64,000 nucleotides of DNA. Source: JAKIVR01 sp035933635 (GTDB lineage: Archaea > Thermoplasmatota > Thermoplasmata > Lutacidiplasmatales > UBA184). The stretch lies in contig DASYYY010000021.1 in NCBI GenBank assembly GCA_035933635.1, positions 62,001 to 126,000 on the forward strand. The letters are read 5' to 3'. Of this stretch, positions 17,195 through 25,820 are shown in pieces (the stretch's first letter is position 1; each line of letters opens with the position of its first letter). The position numbers and the translations under genes were made by a program. A model generated the notes under the pieces. It was not told where the DNA came from and made no database searches. It worked only from the letters and a program-made list of their open reading frames with translations.

Positions 17195-19822
17195 ATGCCG
17201 CCTTCCACGACGGCCGCCGTTGTCGGCGCGTCCGCCCCCTCGGTCGCCGGGACCTCGAGACGCGGCGCCCGCTCGGTGGCGGTTCCCGACCAGCACGACC
17301 TGGCGCTCGCGAAGGAGGACGCCCTCCTGCAGCTGCGCATCGGCCGGACCGCCCACATCTACACCTTGATCCTGTTCGCGGCGCTCCTGGCGGACGGCTT
17401 CCTGCTCCTGCTGCTCGACCCCTACGTCGCGGGAGGCTCCCTGCTCCAGTCGTTGTTCTACCTGATCTTCCCGCTGGGGGGCGCGATCATGCTCTCCGGA
17501 TTCGGGGTCTGGGTGAAGTGGGACGCCTACCAGATCTGGCCGTGGGAGTCGCACTTTTGGATCACGGTCCTGTCCGTCCCCGCCGCCGCGGGACTGACCT
17601 ACCTGCTCGCGGCGCGATTCCTCGACTACGGACCCACCGCGGGTTGGAACCTCGTACCGGGGTATCTCCCCTTGGTCTTCCTCGGGGTGACCTTGCCGAT
17701 CGTCGGCCTCGCGCACACCTGGCCCGGTTGGAGTCGCCGCAAGGCCGGCGCGGTGATCGCCGCCGTGATGCCCGTCCCCATCGCCCTGACGTTGTTCCTT
17801 CCCTCCTCGGCGGGAAGCCTCAGCGCGCTCACGCTCGCGCTCATCGCGAGCGGCGGACTCTATCTGGCCGCGGGCTCGCTACTGCATCTCACCAGCTCCG
17901 GTACCGACGCGCACGAACGGGAGATGATCGTGAGCGGGCAATCTCGGCTGTTCCAATTCTCCGACGAGTTGATGCAACGCGAGGACGCGCTGCGCGCTCG
18001 CGAGGCGAGCCTCATCCGCCGCGAGGCCGACGTCGAGGTCGGCGAGAGCGGCCTCGCGCGCAAGACCCTCAGCCTCGAGGACCTGCAGAAACAGCTCGAG
18101 CAGGTCGAGCGCGACCTCGAGACCCGGGCCAACCGGGTTCACGCCGACTTCCAGGAGGCGGCCCTGAAGATCGCCGAAGCCTCCCAACTGCAACGGGAGC
18201 TCGGCGACCGCGAAGCGCAGCTCAAGATCCAGGAGGACGCGACGACCCGTTGGGAATCCCGGCGGAACGAGCGCGAGGCGGCGCTCTCGCAGGCCGAGGG
18301 GGAGCTCGTCCGCCGTCAGCTTGAGGTGGCCAATCAGGAGAAGGATGCGGGATTGCGGAGCCCCCCCGCGACCGAGGCGGAATCCGCGCTCGACGCCCGC
18401 AAGGCCGAGCTCGACCGCAGGTCCGAGGAGCTCCTCCAACGCGAGGCCGCGTTCAGCGCGCAATCGTTGGCCGTGGGCGTCCCATCGACCGACGCCCGCG
18501 AGCAGGAGATCGCCCGACGAGAGGCCACGGTCGCCCAGATCCAGCAAACGATCTCCGAGCAGAGCGGGGTCCTCGGCCGCCGTGCCAAGGAGCTCGACGC
18601 CCGACGGGACGAGCTGCGCGCCGCGCTAGAGGCGCAGACGCGCAAGGAGGCCGACCTCGCGTCACGGGAGCGGCTCCTGGTCCAGCACGAGAGCGACTCC
18701 AAGCTGGCCGCCGAGGCCGCCGGTGAACGCCAGCGACAGTACACCGAGGCCATCCAGCGGGTCGAGGAGCGCGCCCGAAACTTGGAGCGCCAACAAGCGG
18801 AGCTCGCCGGACGCCTGGATGATGTCGGGCGGCATTCGCTCACGGTCCACAATCGTGAGGGGGCGCTCCGTTCTCAGCAGGAGGAGCTCCAACGCGCGCG
18901 GGCCGACCTGGAGTCCGCCCAGAAGAACCTGGTCGCCCGGCAGAAGGAGCTCGATTCGCGGGCGACACCCGCCACTATCCCGGTCAAACCGGGGGGGCTC
19001 TCGAACGCGACCGTGGCGCCGACGACCGGGAGTCTTCCGGTGCCGGCTCCGGCGGTCGTGCGGGCGACCACGAGGGTGGCCGGCCACGACGCACCCACCG
19101 GGATCCCGCGATTGGACGAGCTTTTGCTCGGCGGGTTGACCGATCACGCCCAGATCATGCTCATCGGCCCGCCGTTCGTGGGTCGTGAGCTCGTTCTCTA
19201 TTCGTTCCTAATGGCCGGGCTCAAGCGGGGCGAGTCGGCGGTCGTCGTCACGACCAATCGCAGCGCCTCGGAGGTCGCTCAGGAGATGATGGCCTCCAGC
19301 CCGGAGTTCAAGCAGTACGAGGGGGTGGGCAAGATCCATTGGATCGACGCGTCGAACCCCTCGGCGGTGCCCACGCTCGACGAATCCAAAGGCTCGGTCC
19401 GCGCCGTGGTCAAGGGACCCGGGGACTTCGCCGGGATCCTGACCGCTCTGGCCGCCGCGATGCGACCTCCCTCGCAGGGCGGTAGCGACCGTGCCGCCCG
19501 CATCGGGGTCATGAACCTCTCGGCGTGCCTGGCCCAGGGCGATGCGAAGGCGACCTTCGGTTTCGTCCATAACTTCGTCAGCATCCTCAAACTTCGTTCG
19601 GCCCTCGGGCTCTACGCCGTCGACCCCGGCATCCTGAGCGATGCGCAGCTCGAGTCGACCCTGGCCCGCATGGACGGGGCGATCCGGTTCCGCGAGGACC
19701 GGGGCAAGACGCAGCTCTCGGTGCAGGGGATGGGCGAGGTCGCGACCCGCGACTGGGTCGAGTACCGCGCCTCGAACCGCGCGCTCGTCGTCGGATCGTT
19801 CGCCCTGGAGCGGATCCGATAG
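17195..19822 (+). CDS. Membrane protein with long coiled coil and degenerate KaiC/RecA-like domain
   Basis: 875 residues in three parts. Residues about 50-235 hold six predicted membrane helices. Residues about 240-615 are a long coiled coil, rich in Glu, Arg, Gln and Ala with repeated 'RREADVE', 'LARKTLSLEDLQKQLEQVER'-type heptads. Residues about 630-875 resemble the KaiC/RecA core: 'TGIPRLDELLLGGL', then 'IMLIGPPFVGRELVLYSFLM' where the P-loop would be, and 'ESAVVVTTNRSASEV'. The P-loop reads GPPFVGRE, without the Lys-Ser/Thr of Walker A, so ATP hydrolysis is doubtful. It may be a membrane-tethered scaffold or sensor, as KaiC-like proteins are in archaeal motility and signalling. I know no named family with this order. 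Confidence 0.75.
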   Translation: MPPSTTAAVVGASAPSVAGTSRRGARSVAVPDQHDLALAKEDALLQLRIGRTAHIYTLILFAALLADGFLLLLLDPYVAGGSLLQSLFYLIFPLGGAIMLSGFGVWVKWDAYQIWPWESHFWITVLSVPAAAGLTYLLAARFLDYGPTAGWNLVPGYLPLVFLGVTLPIVGLAHTWPGWSRRKAGAVIAAVMPVPIALTLFLPSSAGSLSALTLALIASGGLYLAAGSLLHLTSSGTDAHEREMIVSGQSRLFQFSDELMQREDALRAREASLIRREADVEVGESGLARKTLSLEDLQKQLEQVERDLETRANRVHADFQEAALKIAEASQLQRELGDREAQLKIQEDATTRWESRRNEREAALSQAEGELVRRQLEVANQEKDAGLRSPPATEAESALDARKAELDRRSEELLQREAAFSAQSLAVGVPSTDAREQEIARREATVAQIQQTISEQSGVLGRRAKELDARRDELRAALEAQTRKEADLASRERLLVQHESDSKLAAEAAGERQRQYTEAIQRVEERARNLERQQAELAGRLDDVGRHSLTVHNREGALRSQQEELQRARADLESAQKNLVARQKELDSRATPATIPVKPGGLSNATVAPTTGSLPVPAPAVVRATTRVAGHDAPTGIPRLDELLLGGLTDHAQIMLIGPPFVGRELVLYSFLMAGLKRGESAVVVTTNRSASEVAQEMMASSPEFKQYEGVGKIHWIDASNPSAVPTLDESKGSVRAVVKGPGDFAGILTALAAAMRPPSQGGSDRAARIGVMNLSACLAQGDAKATFGFVHNFVSILKLRSALGLYAVDPGILSDAQLESTLARMDGAIRFREDRGKTQLSVQGMGEVATRDWVEYRASNRALVVGSFALERIR

Positions 19823-19981
19823 GTCACCGCCTCGGACCCCCGGGCGAAGCTTCAGGGGCGCGCCGTCAACCCTCTCGAGCGCACCGGAGCGGCCCATCGC
19901 ACTGGGTGGCCCAACCAGTAATCGCTGCGCACAGATACTCATTTAACTAGGTGGAATGCACTGGGGGAACTTGGTGAAAGG

Positions 19982-20299
19982 TTGGCGGCGCACGCGCCCG
20001 CGTCCCCCGAACTGGAGGCCGGCCCGCTTCTCGCTTGGCTGGCCGTTCTCCTCGTAGGGATCTTCGGCGTCGTCCTCCTCGCCTCGGCCTGGACGACCGG
20101 TGGACTTCCGGGCGGGGCGCTGTCGGTGCCGGTCGGCCCGCTCGTCACGGTGGGCCTGTACCTGGCGCTCATCTTGCCCGCCGTGGCCGTCCTGGGCGTG
20201 GGCCTCACCGTCGCCTCCATCCGGTGGAAGCCTCCGGTGCCCGCCGGCGAGTGGGTCGACTCCTCGAGCCAGAACTCCGTCAGCGGCGCGGGCCAGTAG
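19982..20299 (+). CDS. Small two-helix membrane protein
   Basis: 105 residues with two predicted membrane helices ('LLAWLAVLLVGIFGVVLLAS' and 'LVTVGLYLALILPAVAVLGV') joined by a Gly-rich loop, and a polar C-terminal tail. Start choice is weak: TTG 19982 follows GGTGA at a short distance, and no ATG or GTG is available in frame. Its last 20 bases overlap the 3' end of the convergent gmd gene. Function unknown. Confidence 0.5.
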   Translation: MAAHAPASPELEAGPLLAWLAVLLVGIFGVVLLASAWTTGGLPGGALSVPVGPLVTVGLYLALILPAVAVLGVGLTVASIRWKPPVPAGEWVDSSSQNSVSGAGQ

Positions 20300-21329
20300 C
20301 GGATCGGGGCGGGGCTCGGACGACGCCGCCTGTGTGGGCGGGCGTCGGGTGCTCGGAGAGCAGCGCAAGGTCATGGTCGACCATGATGCCGACCAGCTCG
20401 TCGAACCCGACCTTCGGGGTCCATCCGAGCTTCTTGGCCGCGAGGGAGGCATCTCCGCAGAGGTGGTCGACCTCGGAGGGACGGGCGAATCGGGGGTCGA
20501 GTTCCACGTACGGCCTCCAATCGTCGATCCCGACGTGACGGAACGCCGCGGCCACGAACTCCTCCACGGAATGCGTTTGCCCGGTCGCTCCGACAAAATC
20601 GTCGGCGATCGGCGCCTGGAGGACCCGCCACATCAGGTCGGTGTACTCCGGTGCGTAACCCCAGTCGCGCCGCGTGGTCAACGTCCCCAGGCGGATGGTC
20701 TTGGCCAGGCCGAGCTTGATGCGGGCGACGCCATCGGAGATCTTCCGCGTGACGAACTCGTGGCCCCGGCGGGGGCCCTCGTGGTTGAACAGGATGCCGT
20801 TGGCGACGAACAGGCCGTAGCTCTCGCGGTAGTTGACGCAGGCCCAGTAGGCGTAGACCTTCGCGACGCCGTAGGGGCTCCGGGGGTGGAATCCCGTTTT
20901 CTCGTCCTGCGGGGAGCGCTCCACCCGTCCGAACATCTCGCTCGAGGAGGCCTGGTAGAACCGGGCCGACTCCGCGCGCGTGCGCATCGACTCCAGCAGC
21001 CGCAGGGCTCCTAATCCGGTGACCTCCCCCGTCACGACGGGCTGGGTGAAGGACGCCCCCACGAAGCTCTGCGCGGCGAGGTTGTAGATCTCGTCGGGCT
21101 CGCTCGCCCGTACCGCGGTGTCGAGCGACGCCTGGTCGAGGAGGTCGCCGTCGAGGAGTGTGACCTTCTCCAGCAAGTGGACGATGTGCCGGGTATTCGG
21201 ACTGGAGAGGCGACGGACCAGACCGAAGACCTCGTACCCCTTCTCGAGCAGCTGCTCCGCGAGGTAGCTCCCGTCCTGCCCGGTGATGCCGGTGATGAGC
21301 GCGCGCTTGCCCCTCGGCTCGCTGGTCAT
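20280..21329 (-). CDS. gmd: GDP-mannose 4,6-dehydratase
   Basis: 349 residues, the usual Gmd length. It converts GDP-mannose to GDP-4-keto-6-deoxymannose, the first step to GDP-fucose, rhamnose or perosamine used in glycans. The N-terminal NADP site is 'ALITGITGQDGSYLAEQLLE' (residues 10-29); the short-chain dehydrogenase/epimerase triad is visible as 'SSSEMFG' (128-134) and Tyr153/Lys157 in 'SPYGVAKVYA'. 'NGILFNHEGPRRGHEFVTRK' is a Gmd hallmark, as is 'RDWGYAPEYTDLMW'. With the heavily sequon-rich surface proteins in this window a role in surface glycosylation is a fair inference; no reductase or glycosyltransferase is adjacent. Confidence 0.93.
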   Translation of the reverse strand: MTSEPRGKRALITGITGQDGSYLAEQLLEKGYEVFGLVRRLSSPNTRHIVHLLEKVTLLDGDLLDQASLDTAVRASEPDEIYNLAAQSFVGASFTQPVVTGEVTGLGALRLLESMRTRAESARFYQASSSEMFGRVERSPQDEKTGFHPRSPYGVAKVYAYWACVNYRESYGLFVANGILFNHEGPRRGHEFVTRKISDGVARIKLGLAKTIRLGTLTTRRDWGYAPEYTDLMWRVLQAPIADDFVGATGQTHSVEEFVAAAFRHVGIDDWRPYVELDPRFARPSEVDHLCGDASLAAKKLGWTPKVGFDELVGIMVDHDLALLSEHPTPAHTGGVVRAPPRSATGPRR

Positions 21330-21405
21330 CCCGGCGCGCGCACCGAGGCCGGCCTCATGAGGTTGCGCCCGAGGCTCGAGCGCTCTCGGTCGCGTAGGGC
21401 CCCGC

Positions 21406-21413
21406 CTTAAGGG
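21406..21413 (+). promoter_or_regulatory. TATA-like box before the DEAD-box helicase
   Basis: CTTAAGGG ends 21 bases before the GTG at 21434, the only AT-rich patch in this stretch. The spacing gives a nearly leaderless transcript. Confidence 0.35.
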
Positions 21414-21433
21414 CCGGAGGTTCCGCTAGGGCA

Positions 21434-22762
21434 GTGCCCGACGAATCGACCAAGCCCGAGAGCGAACAGTCGTCGTTCGATGAATTGGAGCTCCACCCGA
21501 CCCTGAAGAAGGGGATCCGGGAGATGGGCTACCAGTCGCCGACGCCGATCCAGAGCCGCGCGATCCCCGCCGCCCTCACCGGCCGGGACATGATCGGGAC
21601 GGCGCAGACCGGCACCGGCAAGACGGCGGCGTTCCTGCTCCCGATCCTCGAGCGGCTGATGAACGGGCCGCGCGGTCGCATCCGTGCGCTCATCCTCACG
21701 CCGACCCGGGAGCTCGCGGTCCAGGCGGAAGGCTTCTTGCGCGCGCTGGGCCGCCACACCGGCATACGCGGGGCCGCCGTCTACGGCGGGGTCGGCATGC
21801 AGGACCAGGAACGCGCCCTCCGCGGTGGAGCCGAGGTCATCGTCGCCACGCCGGGCCGGCTCCTCGACCACATGAGCCGCGGCTACGTCGACCTGCGGCC
21901 CGTCGAGATCGCGGTGCTCGACGAGGGTGACCGCATGCTCGACATGGGCTTCTTACCGGATGTGCGCCGGATTCTGGGCGAGCTCCCCCGAGATCGCCAG
22001 ACCTTGCTGTTCTCGGCGACGATGCCCCCGGAGATCGTCCGGCTCGCCCAGGAGTTCCTGCGCGAACCGAAGACCGTCCAGGTCGGACCCACGACGGCGG
22101 TCGCCGTGGGGGTCTCCCACCTGGCGCTGCCGGTCTCCTCGCACCGTAAGGCCGCGCTCCTACGGGAGGTGCTCCGGGACGAGACGATGACGAGCGTCCT
22201 CGTCTTCATGCGGACCAAACACCGGGCCGAGCGGCTCGCACGCGACCTCGCCCGCGCGGGGCTCTCCGCCTCGGCGATCCATGGCGACCGCAGCCAGTCC
22301 CAGCGCACCCGGGCGCTCGAGGGATTCCGTACCGGCCAACTGCGCATCCTGGTCGCCACCGACCTCGCCTCTCGGGGCATCGACGTCGAGGGCGTCAGCC
22401 ACGTCGTCAACTTCGACGTCCCGCACGAGCCGGACATCTACATCCATCGGGTCGGCCGAACCGCACGCGCCGAACGCCGCGGCGATGCCTACACCTTCGT
22501 CAGCCCGGAGGAGGAGGACGACTTCCACCGGATCGAGCAACTCTTAGGGCTGCAGATCCGGCGCGGTTCGGTGCCCGGGTTCGACTATTCCGCACCGCCG
22601 CCCCCGCGCGATGTGGGGGTCGCGGCTCGAGGACGCGGCGCCCCCGGAGGCGGCGATCCCGGTCGGTTCCGCGGCGGCGGGGGCCGCGGCGGGCCGCGTC
22701 GGGATAATTGGCGCGAGCGCCGGGGCGGTCGGCCCCGATACCGACCCCGTGGGCAACGATAG
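21434..22762 (+). CDS. DEAD-box RNA helicase with DEGD motif II and basic Gly-Arg tail
   Basis: 442 residues. Two RecA domains with all helicase motifs: Q motif 'YQSPTPIQSRAIP', motif I 'AQTGTGKT' (57-64), Ia 'PTRELAVQ', 'GGVG', 'TPGRLLDH', motif II 'VLDEGDRMLDMGF' (DEGD at 163-166), motif III 'SATMP', IV 'VLVFMRT', V 'VATDLASRGIDV' and VI 'YIHRVGRTARAER'. The third residue of motif II is Gly instead of Ala, unusual. The last 50 residues are rich in Gly, Arg and Pro, a typical RNA-binding tail. ATP-driven RNA unwinding, likely in ribosome assembly or RNA decay. The next gene begins 12 bases on. Confidence 0.92.
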   Translation: MPDESTKPESEQSSFDELELHPTLKKGIREMGYQSPTPIQSRAIPAALTGRDMIGTAQTGTGKTAAFLLPILERLMNGPRGRIRALILTPTRELAVQAEGFLRALGRHTGIRGAAVYGGVGMQDQERALRGGAEVIVATPGRLLDHMSRGYVDLRPVEIAVLDEGDRMLDMGFLPDVRRILGELPRDRQTLLFSATMPPEIVRLAQEFLREPKTVQVGPTTAVAVGVSHLALPVSSHRKAALLREVLRDETMTSVLVFMRTKHRAERLARDLARAGLSASAIHGDRSQSQRTRALEGFRTGQLRILVATDLASRGIDVEGVSHVVNFDVPHEPDIYIHRVGRTARAERRGDAYTFVSPEEEDDFHRIEQLLGLQIRRGSVPGFDYSAPPPPRDVGVAARGRGAPGGGDPGRFRGGGGRGGPRRDNWRERRGGRPRYRPRGQR

Positions 22763-22774
22763 GGGCGCGGCACC

Positions 22775-23956
22775 GTGGCGCGACCGGGCGCGGCGTCCCA
22801 CCGGGTCTGCCCGGTGACCGTGCTCTGGGATGAACGGTTCCTCCACTACGACTTTGGTCCCGGTCATCCTTTCTCCGAGACGAGCCGCGCGGCCGCGGTC
22901 GACCTTCTCGAAGAACTACGGTACTTCGATGGCGACCGGCGGACGCAGGAGCGGGCGTTCGAGCCGGCGACGGCCGAGGAGCTCGGTCGCTTCCATACGC
23001 CGACCTACCTGCACCGGGTTGAGCGGATCTCCGGCTCCGCGCGACGAGCGCTGCTCGATGCCGGCGACACTCCGAGCTTTCCGGGCTGCTACGATGCCGC
23101 CGCCCGCCTGGCGGGAGGAACGTTGCGCGGCCTCCGCATCGTGGACGAGCAGCCGGACCGGCACGCGTTCCAACCGGGTGGGGGCCTCCACCACGCCCAC
23201 CCGGGAAACGCCAGCGGATTCTGCATCTTCAACGACGTCGCCGTTGCACTGGCCACGTTTCTCGCTCCCGGCACCGCGCGACGAGCCGCCTACATCGATA
23301 TCGACGTACACCACGGCGACGGGGTGATGTACGGCTTCTACGGTGACGGCCGGCTCCTCGACATCGACTTCCACCAGGACGGCCGGACGCTCTTTCCGGG
23401 AACCGGGGCCATCGCCGAGACCGGCACCGGGGACGGCCAGGGGCTGAAGGTGAACGTGCCGTTCGCCCCCGGTACGGGCAGCGCCGGATTCCTCGAGGCG
23501 TTCCGGAGCATCGTGCCCGCGATGATCCGCGCGCACCGGCCCGAGCTCATCGTGGTGCAGGCAGGGGTGGACGGGCACGAGGGAGATCGCCTCGGGCAGC
23601 TCGCCTACGGCCGGGAGGCGTACTTCGAGGCGATCCGGATCGTGCACGACCTGGCCCACGAGGTCGCGGGCGGCCGCCTCCTCGTCACGGGGGGAGGCGG
23701 CTACCGGCCCGAGAACGTCAGTCGGGTGCTGGCGCAGGATGCGCTCGTGCTCGGCGGGGCCTCCGCCGACGTGCCGCCGGGCGGACCGCTGCCCCTCGGA
23801 TGGTCAGAACGGTTTCGGCAGCGAACCGGTGAACCTCCTCCGGCCGATTGGGGCCCCAGCGTCCCTCGTGACGCGAGGGAGGGAGAACTCGAGGCGATCG
23901 GATCCATCCTTCGGGAGCTCGAGGCGAACCTGGGCCGTCCGCTGAGGGGCGAGTAG
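22775..23956 (+). CDS. Histone deacetylase-family amidohydrolase (AcuC/HdaH-like)
   Basis: 393 residues of the arginase/deacetylase fold, a Zn2+-dependent enzyme removing acetyl groups from lysine or polyamines. The active site is visible: 'GGGLHHAHPGNASGFCIFND' (tandem His near residue 138), the Zn ligands in 'YIDIDVHHGDGVMYGF' (Asp and His), the second Asp in 'VQAGVDGHEGDRLG' and the catalytic-site 'GGGGYRPENVSRV'. Closest in look to AcuC-type prokaryotic members ('DERFLHYDFGPGHPF'). The start is either GTG 22775 or GTG 22814; the second gives the conserved N-terminus without an extra 13 residues. It probably shares a transcript with the helicase. Confidence 0.88.
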   Translation: MARPGAASHRVCPVTVLWDERFLHYDFGPGHPFSETSRAAAVDLLEELRYFDGDRRTQERAFEPATAEELGRFHTPTYLHRVERISGSARRALLDAGDTPSFPGCYDAAARLAGGTLRGLRIVDEQPDRHAFQPGGGLHHAHPGNASGFCIFNDVAVALATFLAPGTARRAAYIDIDVHHGDGVMYGFYGDGRLLDIDFHQDGRTLFPGTGAIAETGTGDGQGLKVNVPFAPGTGSAGFLEAFRSIVPAMIRAHRPELIVVQAGVDGHEGDRLGQLAYGREAYFEAIRIVHDLAHEVAGGRLLVTGGGGYRPENVSRVLAQDALVLGGASADVPPGGPLPLGWSERFRQRTGEPPPADWGPSVPRDAREGELEAIGSILRELEANLGRPLRGE

Positions 23957-23973
23957 GACGGCGTCCGGTTCCC

Positions 23974-24747
23974 CTACTGGATCGGTCCGAGGTCCATCCG
24001 CCGGAAACCCCAGATCGCCGCGGCAAAGGCCGCCGCGGCCAGCGTGGCGAGAACCCCGAGGGAGACCAGGTCGCTCGCTCCGATCGAGCCCCCGAACGCG
24101 TCCCGGATCGTGTTCGCCGCGTAGGTCAGCGGGTTTCCGTAGAAGACCGCGGCCAGGACGGCCGGGGTCCGGGGAGTGATCGGGTAGTACACCGTGGACA
24201 GGAAGATGACGAAGAGCTGCAGGAACGACTGGATCGTGAAGTAAGCGTTCGCCGAGCGCAGACGCGTCCCCAGCGCGATGAGCAACCCGGCGAAGAAGAT
24301 GCTGCCCAGCGCGACCGTGAGCAGGATCGCCCCCACGCCCAGGGCGGAAAGGGCCGGCAGCCCGATGAACGGCAGCCCGACGAGCACCATCGCACCGACA
24401 CCGACGAGCGAGAACAGCAGCGTGGTCAGCACGAGGCCGCCGAGGTACTCCGAGCGCAGGAACGGTCCGGAGAAGATCTGCTCGACCATCGACCACCGCC
24501 GGTCGAGCCAGAAGAGATTGCCGGAGATCACGCCGCCGGTGATCATCTGGAAGGCGACCATTCCGGGCACCAGGAAGGCGGTGTAGGACCGCCCTCCCGT
24601 GACGTTCGAAGAGATGATCGAGCTGAACATCGTACCCAGGACCAGGATCGTGATCGCCGGCTGGCCGAACCGGATGATGATCGTCAGCAGGTCGAGGTTC
24701 GAGGCGAAGTTCCGTACGACGAGGCGCATCACCGGCGGGAGCTTCAC
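23974..24747 (-). CDS. ABC-2 type transporter permease
   Basis: 257 residues with six predicted membrane helices in the ABC-2 layout, including 'AITILVLGTMFSSIISSNV' and the re-entrant 'GLLIALGTRLRSANAYFTIQ' segment, then 'YPITPRTPAVLAAVFYGNPL' before the last helices. It forms the membrane half of an exporter with the ATPase gene that overlaps it by four bases. The substrate (drug, lipid or polysaccharide) is not known. It is the last gene of the minus-strand glucan operon. Confidence 0.87.
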   Translation of the reverse strand: MKLPPVMRLVVRNFASNLDLLTIIIRFGQPAITILVLGTMFSSIISSNVTGGRSYTAFLVPGMVAFQMITGGVISGNLFWLDRRWSMVEQIFSGPFLRSEYLGGLVLTTLLFSLVGVGAMVLVGLPFIGLPALSALGVGAILLTVALGSIFFAGLLIALGTRLRSANAYFTIQSFLQLFVIFLSTVYYPITPRTPAVLAAVFYGNPLTYAANTIRDAFGGSIGASDLVSLGVLATLAAAAFAAAIWGFRRMDLGPIQ

Positions 24748-25778
24748 AACAGGCCGCCTCCGCCCGGACCGGTGACCATACGGGGCTCGGGGGCCGCGGT
24801 CGACTCACCGTCCTCGTCGCCGATGAGACCGAGGAACGCACCCTCCAGCGTCGGCTCTTCGACCGAGAGCCGGGCCACGGCGAGCGAACGCCCATCGGCC
24901 CAGCGGCTTAGCCAAGGCAGCAGCTCCTCGGCGTGCTCGGCCGAGAAGGCGAGTCGAGTCGGTGTGGCCTCGGCGTCGAGCGGCGATCCGAGGACGTGGG
25001 CCCCCCGTTGGGCGAGCTCGCGGGACAGGTCGACTCGGTCGCCGGCCGGTAGCGGGGCGGCGAAGACCACCGAGACCTCGCGCGCCCCTCCGTGGAGCCG
25101 CTTGAGCTCGGCGGCGGTGTCCAGCGCGAGGAGCTGGCCGAGGTGGAGCACCGCGATCCGGTCGCACAGCTGATCGGCCTCCTGCAGGATGTGCGTGGTG
25201 TAGACCATCGACAGCCCCGCGCGGGCGCGCTGCTTCAGGTAGCGCAGGATCCGTCGGCGGGCCACCGCGTCGAGGCCGACCGTCGGTTCGTCGAGGAACA
25301 GGATCTCCATATCGTGCATCAGCTCGCGGGCCACCTGGAACCGCCGACGCTCCCCCCCCGAGAGCGCCCACGGCTTGCGCCGTCGGGCCGCTCCGAGCTC
25401 GAAGAGCTCGATCATCTCCTCGGCCCGGGAGTTCGCCACCTCGCGCGGGACGCCCCAGAGGAACGCGTACAGCGTCAGGTTCCGCTCGACCGAGACGAAG
25501 TCGAGCGACTCGGACTGGAGGACGACGCCGAGCCGGGCGCGGAGCGCCCGTCCGCCGGTCCGGATGTCCTGACCGAGGACCATCGCCGTGCCCTCGGTGG
25601 GCGGTAGCAGCGTGGTCAGGAGCCGTACGGTGGTGGTCTTCCCGGCTCCGTTCCGTCCCAGGAGCCCGAGGACCTCGCCGCGCCCGAGCCCGAGCGACAG
25701 ATGGCGGACGGCGAACCGGTCGCTGCGGTAGGCGTAGCCGAGGTCCCGGGTCTCCAGGACCAGCTCGTTCGCGGCCAC
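24744..25778 (-). CDS. ABC transporter ATP-binding protein (exporter, DrrA-like)
   Basis: 344 residues. The nucleotide-binding domain (about 1-230) has Walker A 'LLGRNGAGKTTTVRLL', Q-loop 'VLQSESLDF', signature 'LSGGERRRFQVARELM', Walker B 'ILFLDEPTVGLD' and the switch His in 'YTTHILQEAD'. The C-terminal 100 residues match the DrrA-type extension that contacts the permease. It powers the ABC-2 permease with which it overlaps. It lies 42 bases downstream of a glucoamylase gene and is probably co-transcribed with it. Confidence 0.92.
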   Translation of the reverse strand: MAANELVLETRDLGYAYRSDRFAVRHLSLGLGRGEVLGLLGRNGAGKTTTVRLLTTLLPPTEGTAMVLGQDIRTGGRALRARLGVVLQSESLDFVSVERNLTLYAFLWGVPREVANSRAEEMIELFELGAARRRKPWALSGGERRRFQVARELMHDMEILFLDEPTVGLDAVARRRILRYLKQRARAGLSMVYTTHILQEADQLCDRIAVLHLGQLLALDTAAELKRLHGGAREVSVVFAAPLPAGDRVDLSRELAQRGAHVLGSPLDAEATPTRLAFSAEHAEELLPWLSRWADGRSLAVARLSVEEPTLEGAFLGLIGDEDGESTAAPEPRMVTGPGGGGLL

Positions 25779-25820
25779 CGGCGGTTCTCCCGAGCCGCGG
25801 AGCTCCGTCGGACTTGGCGC

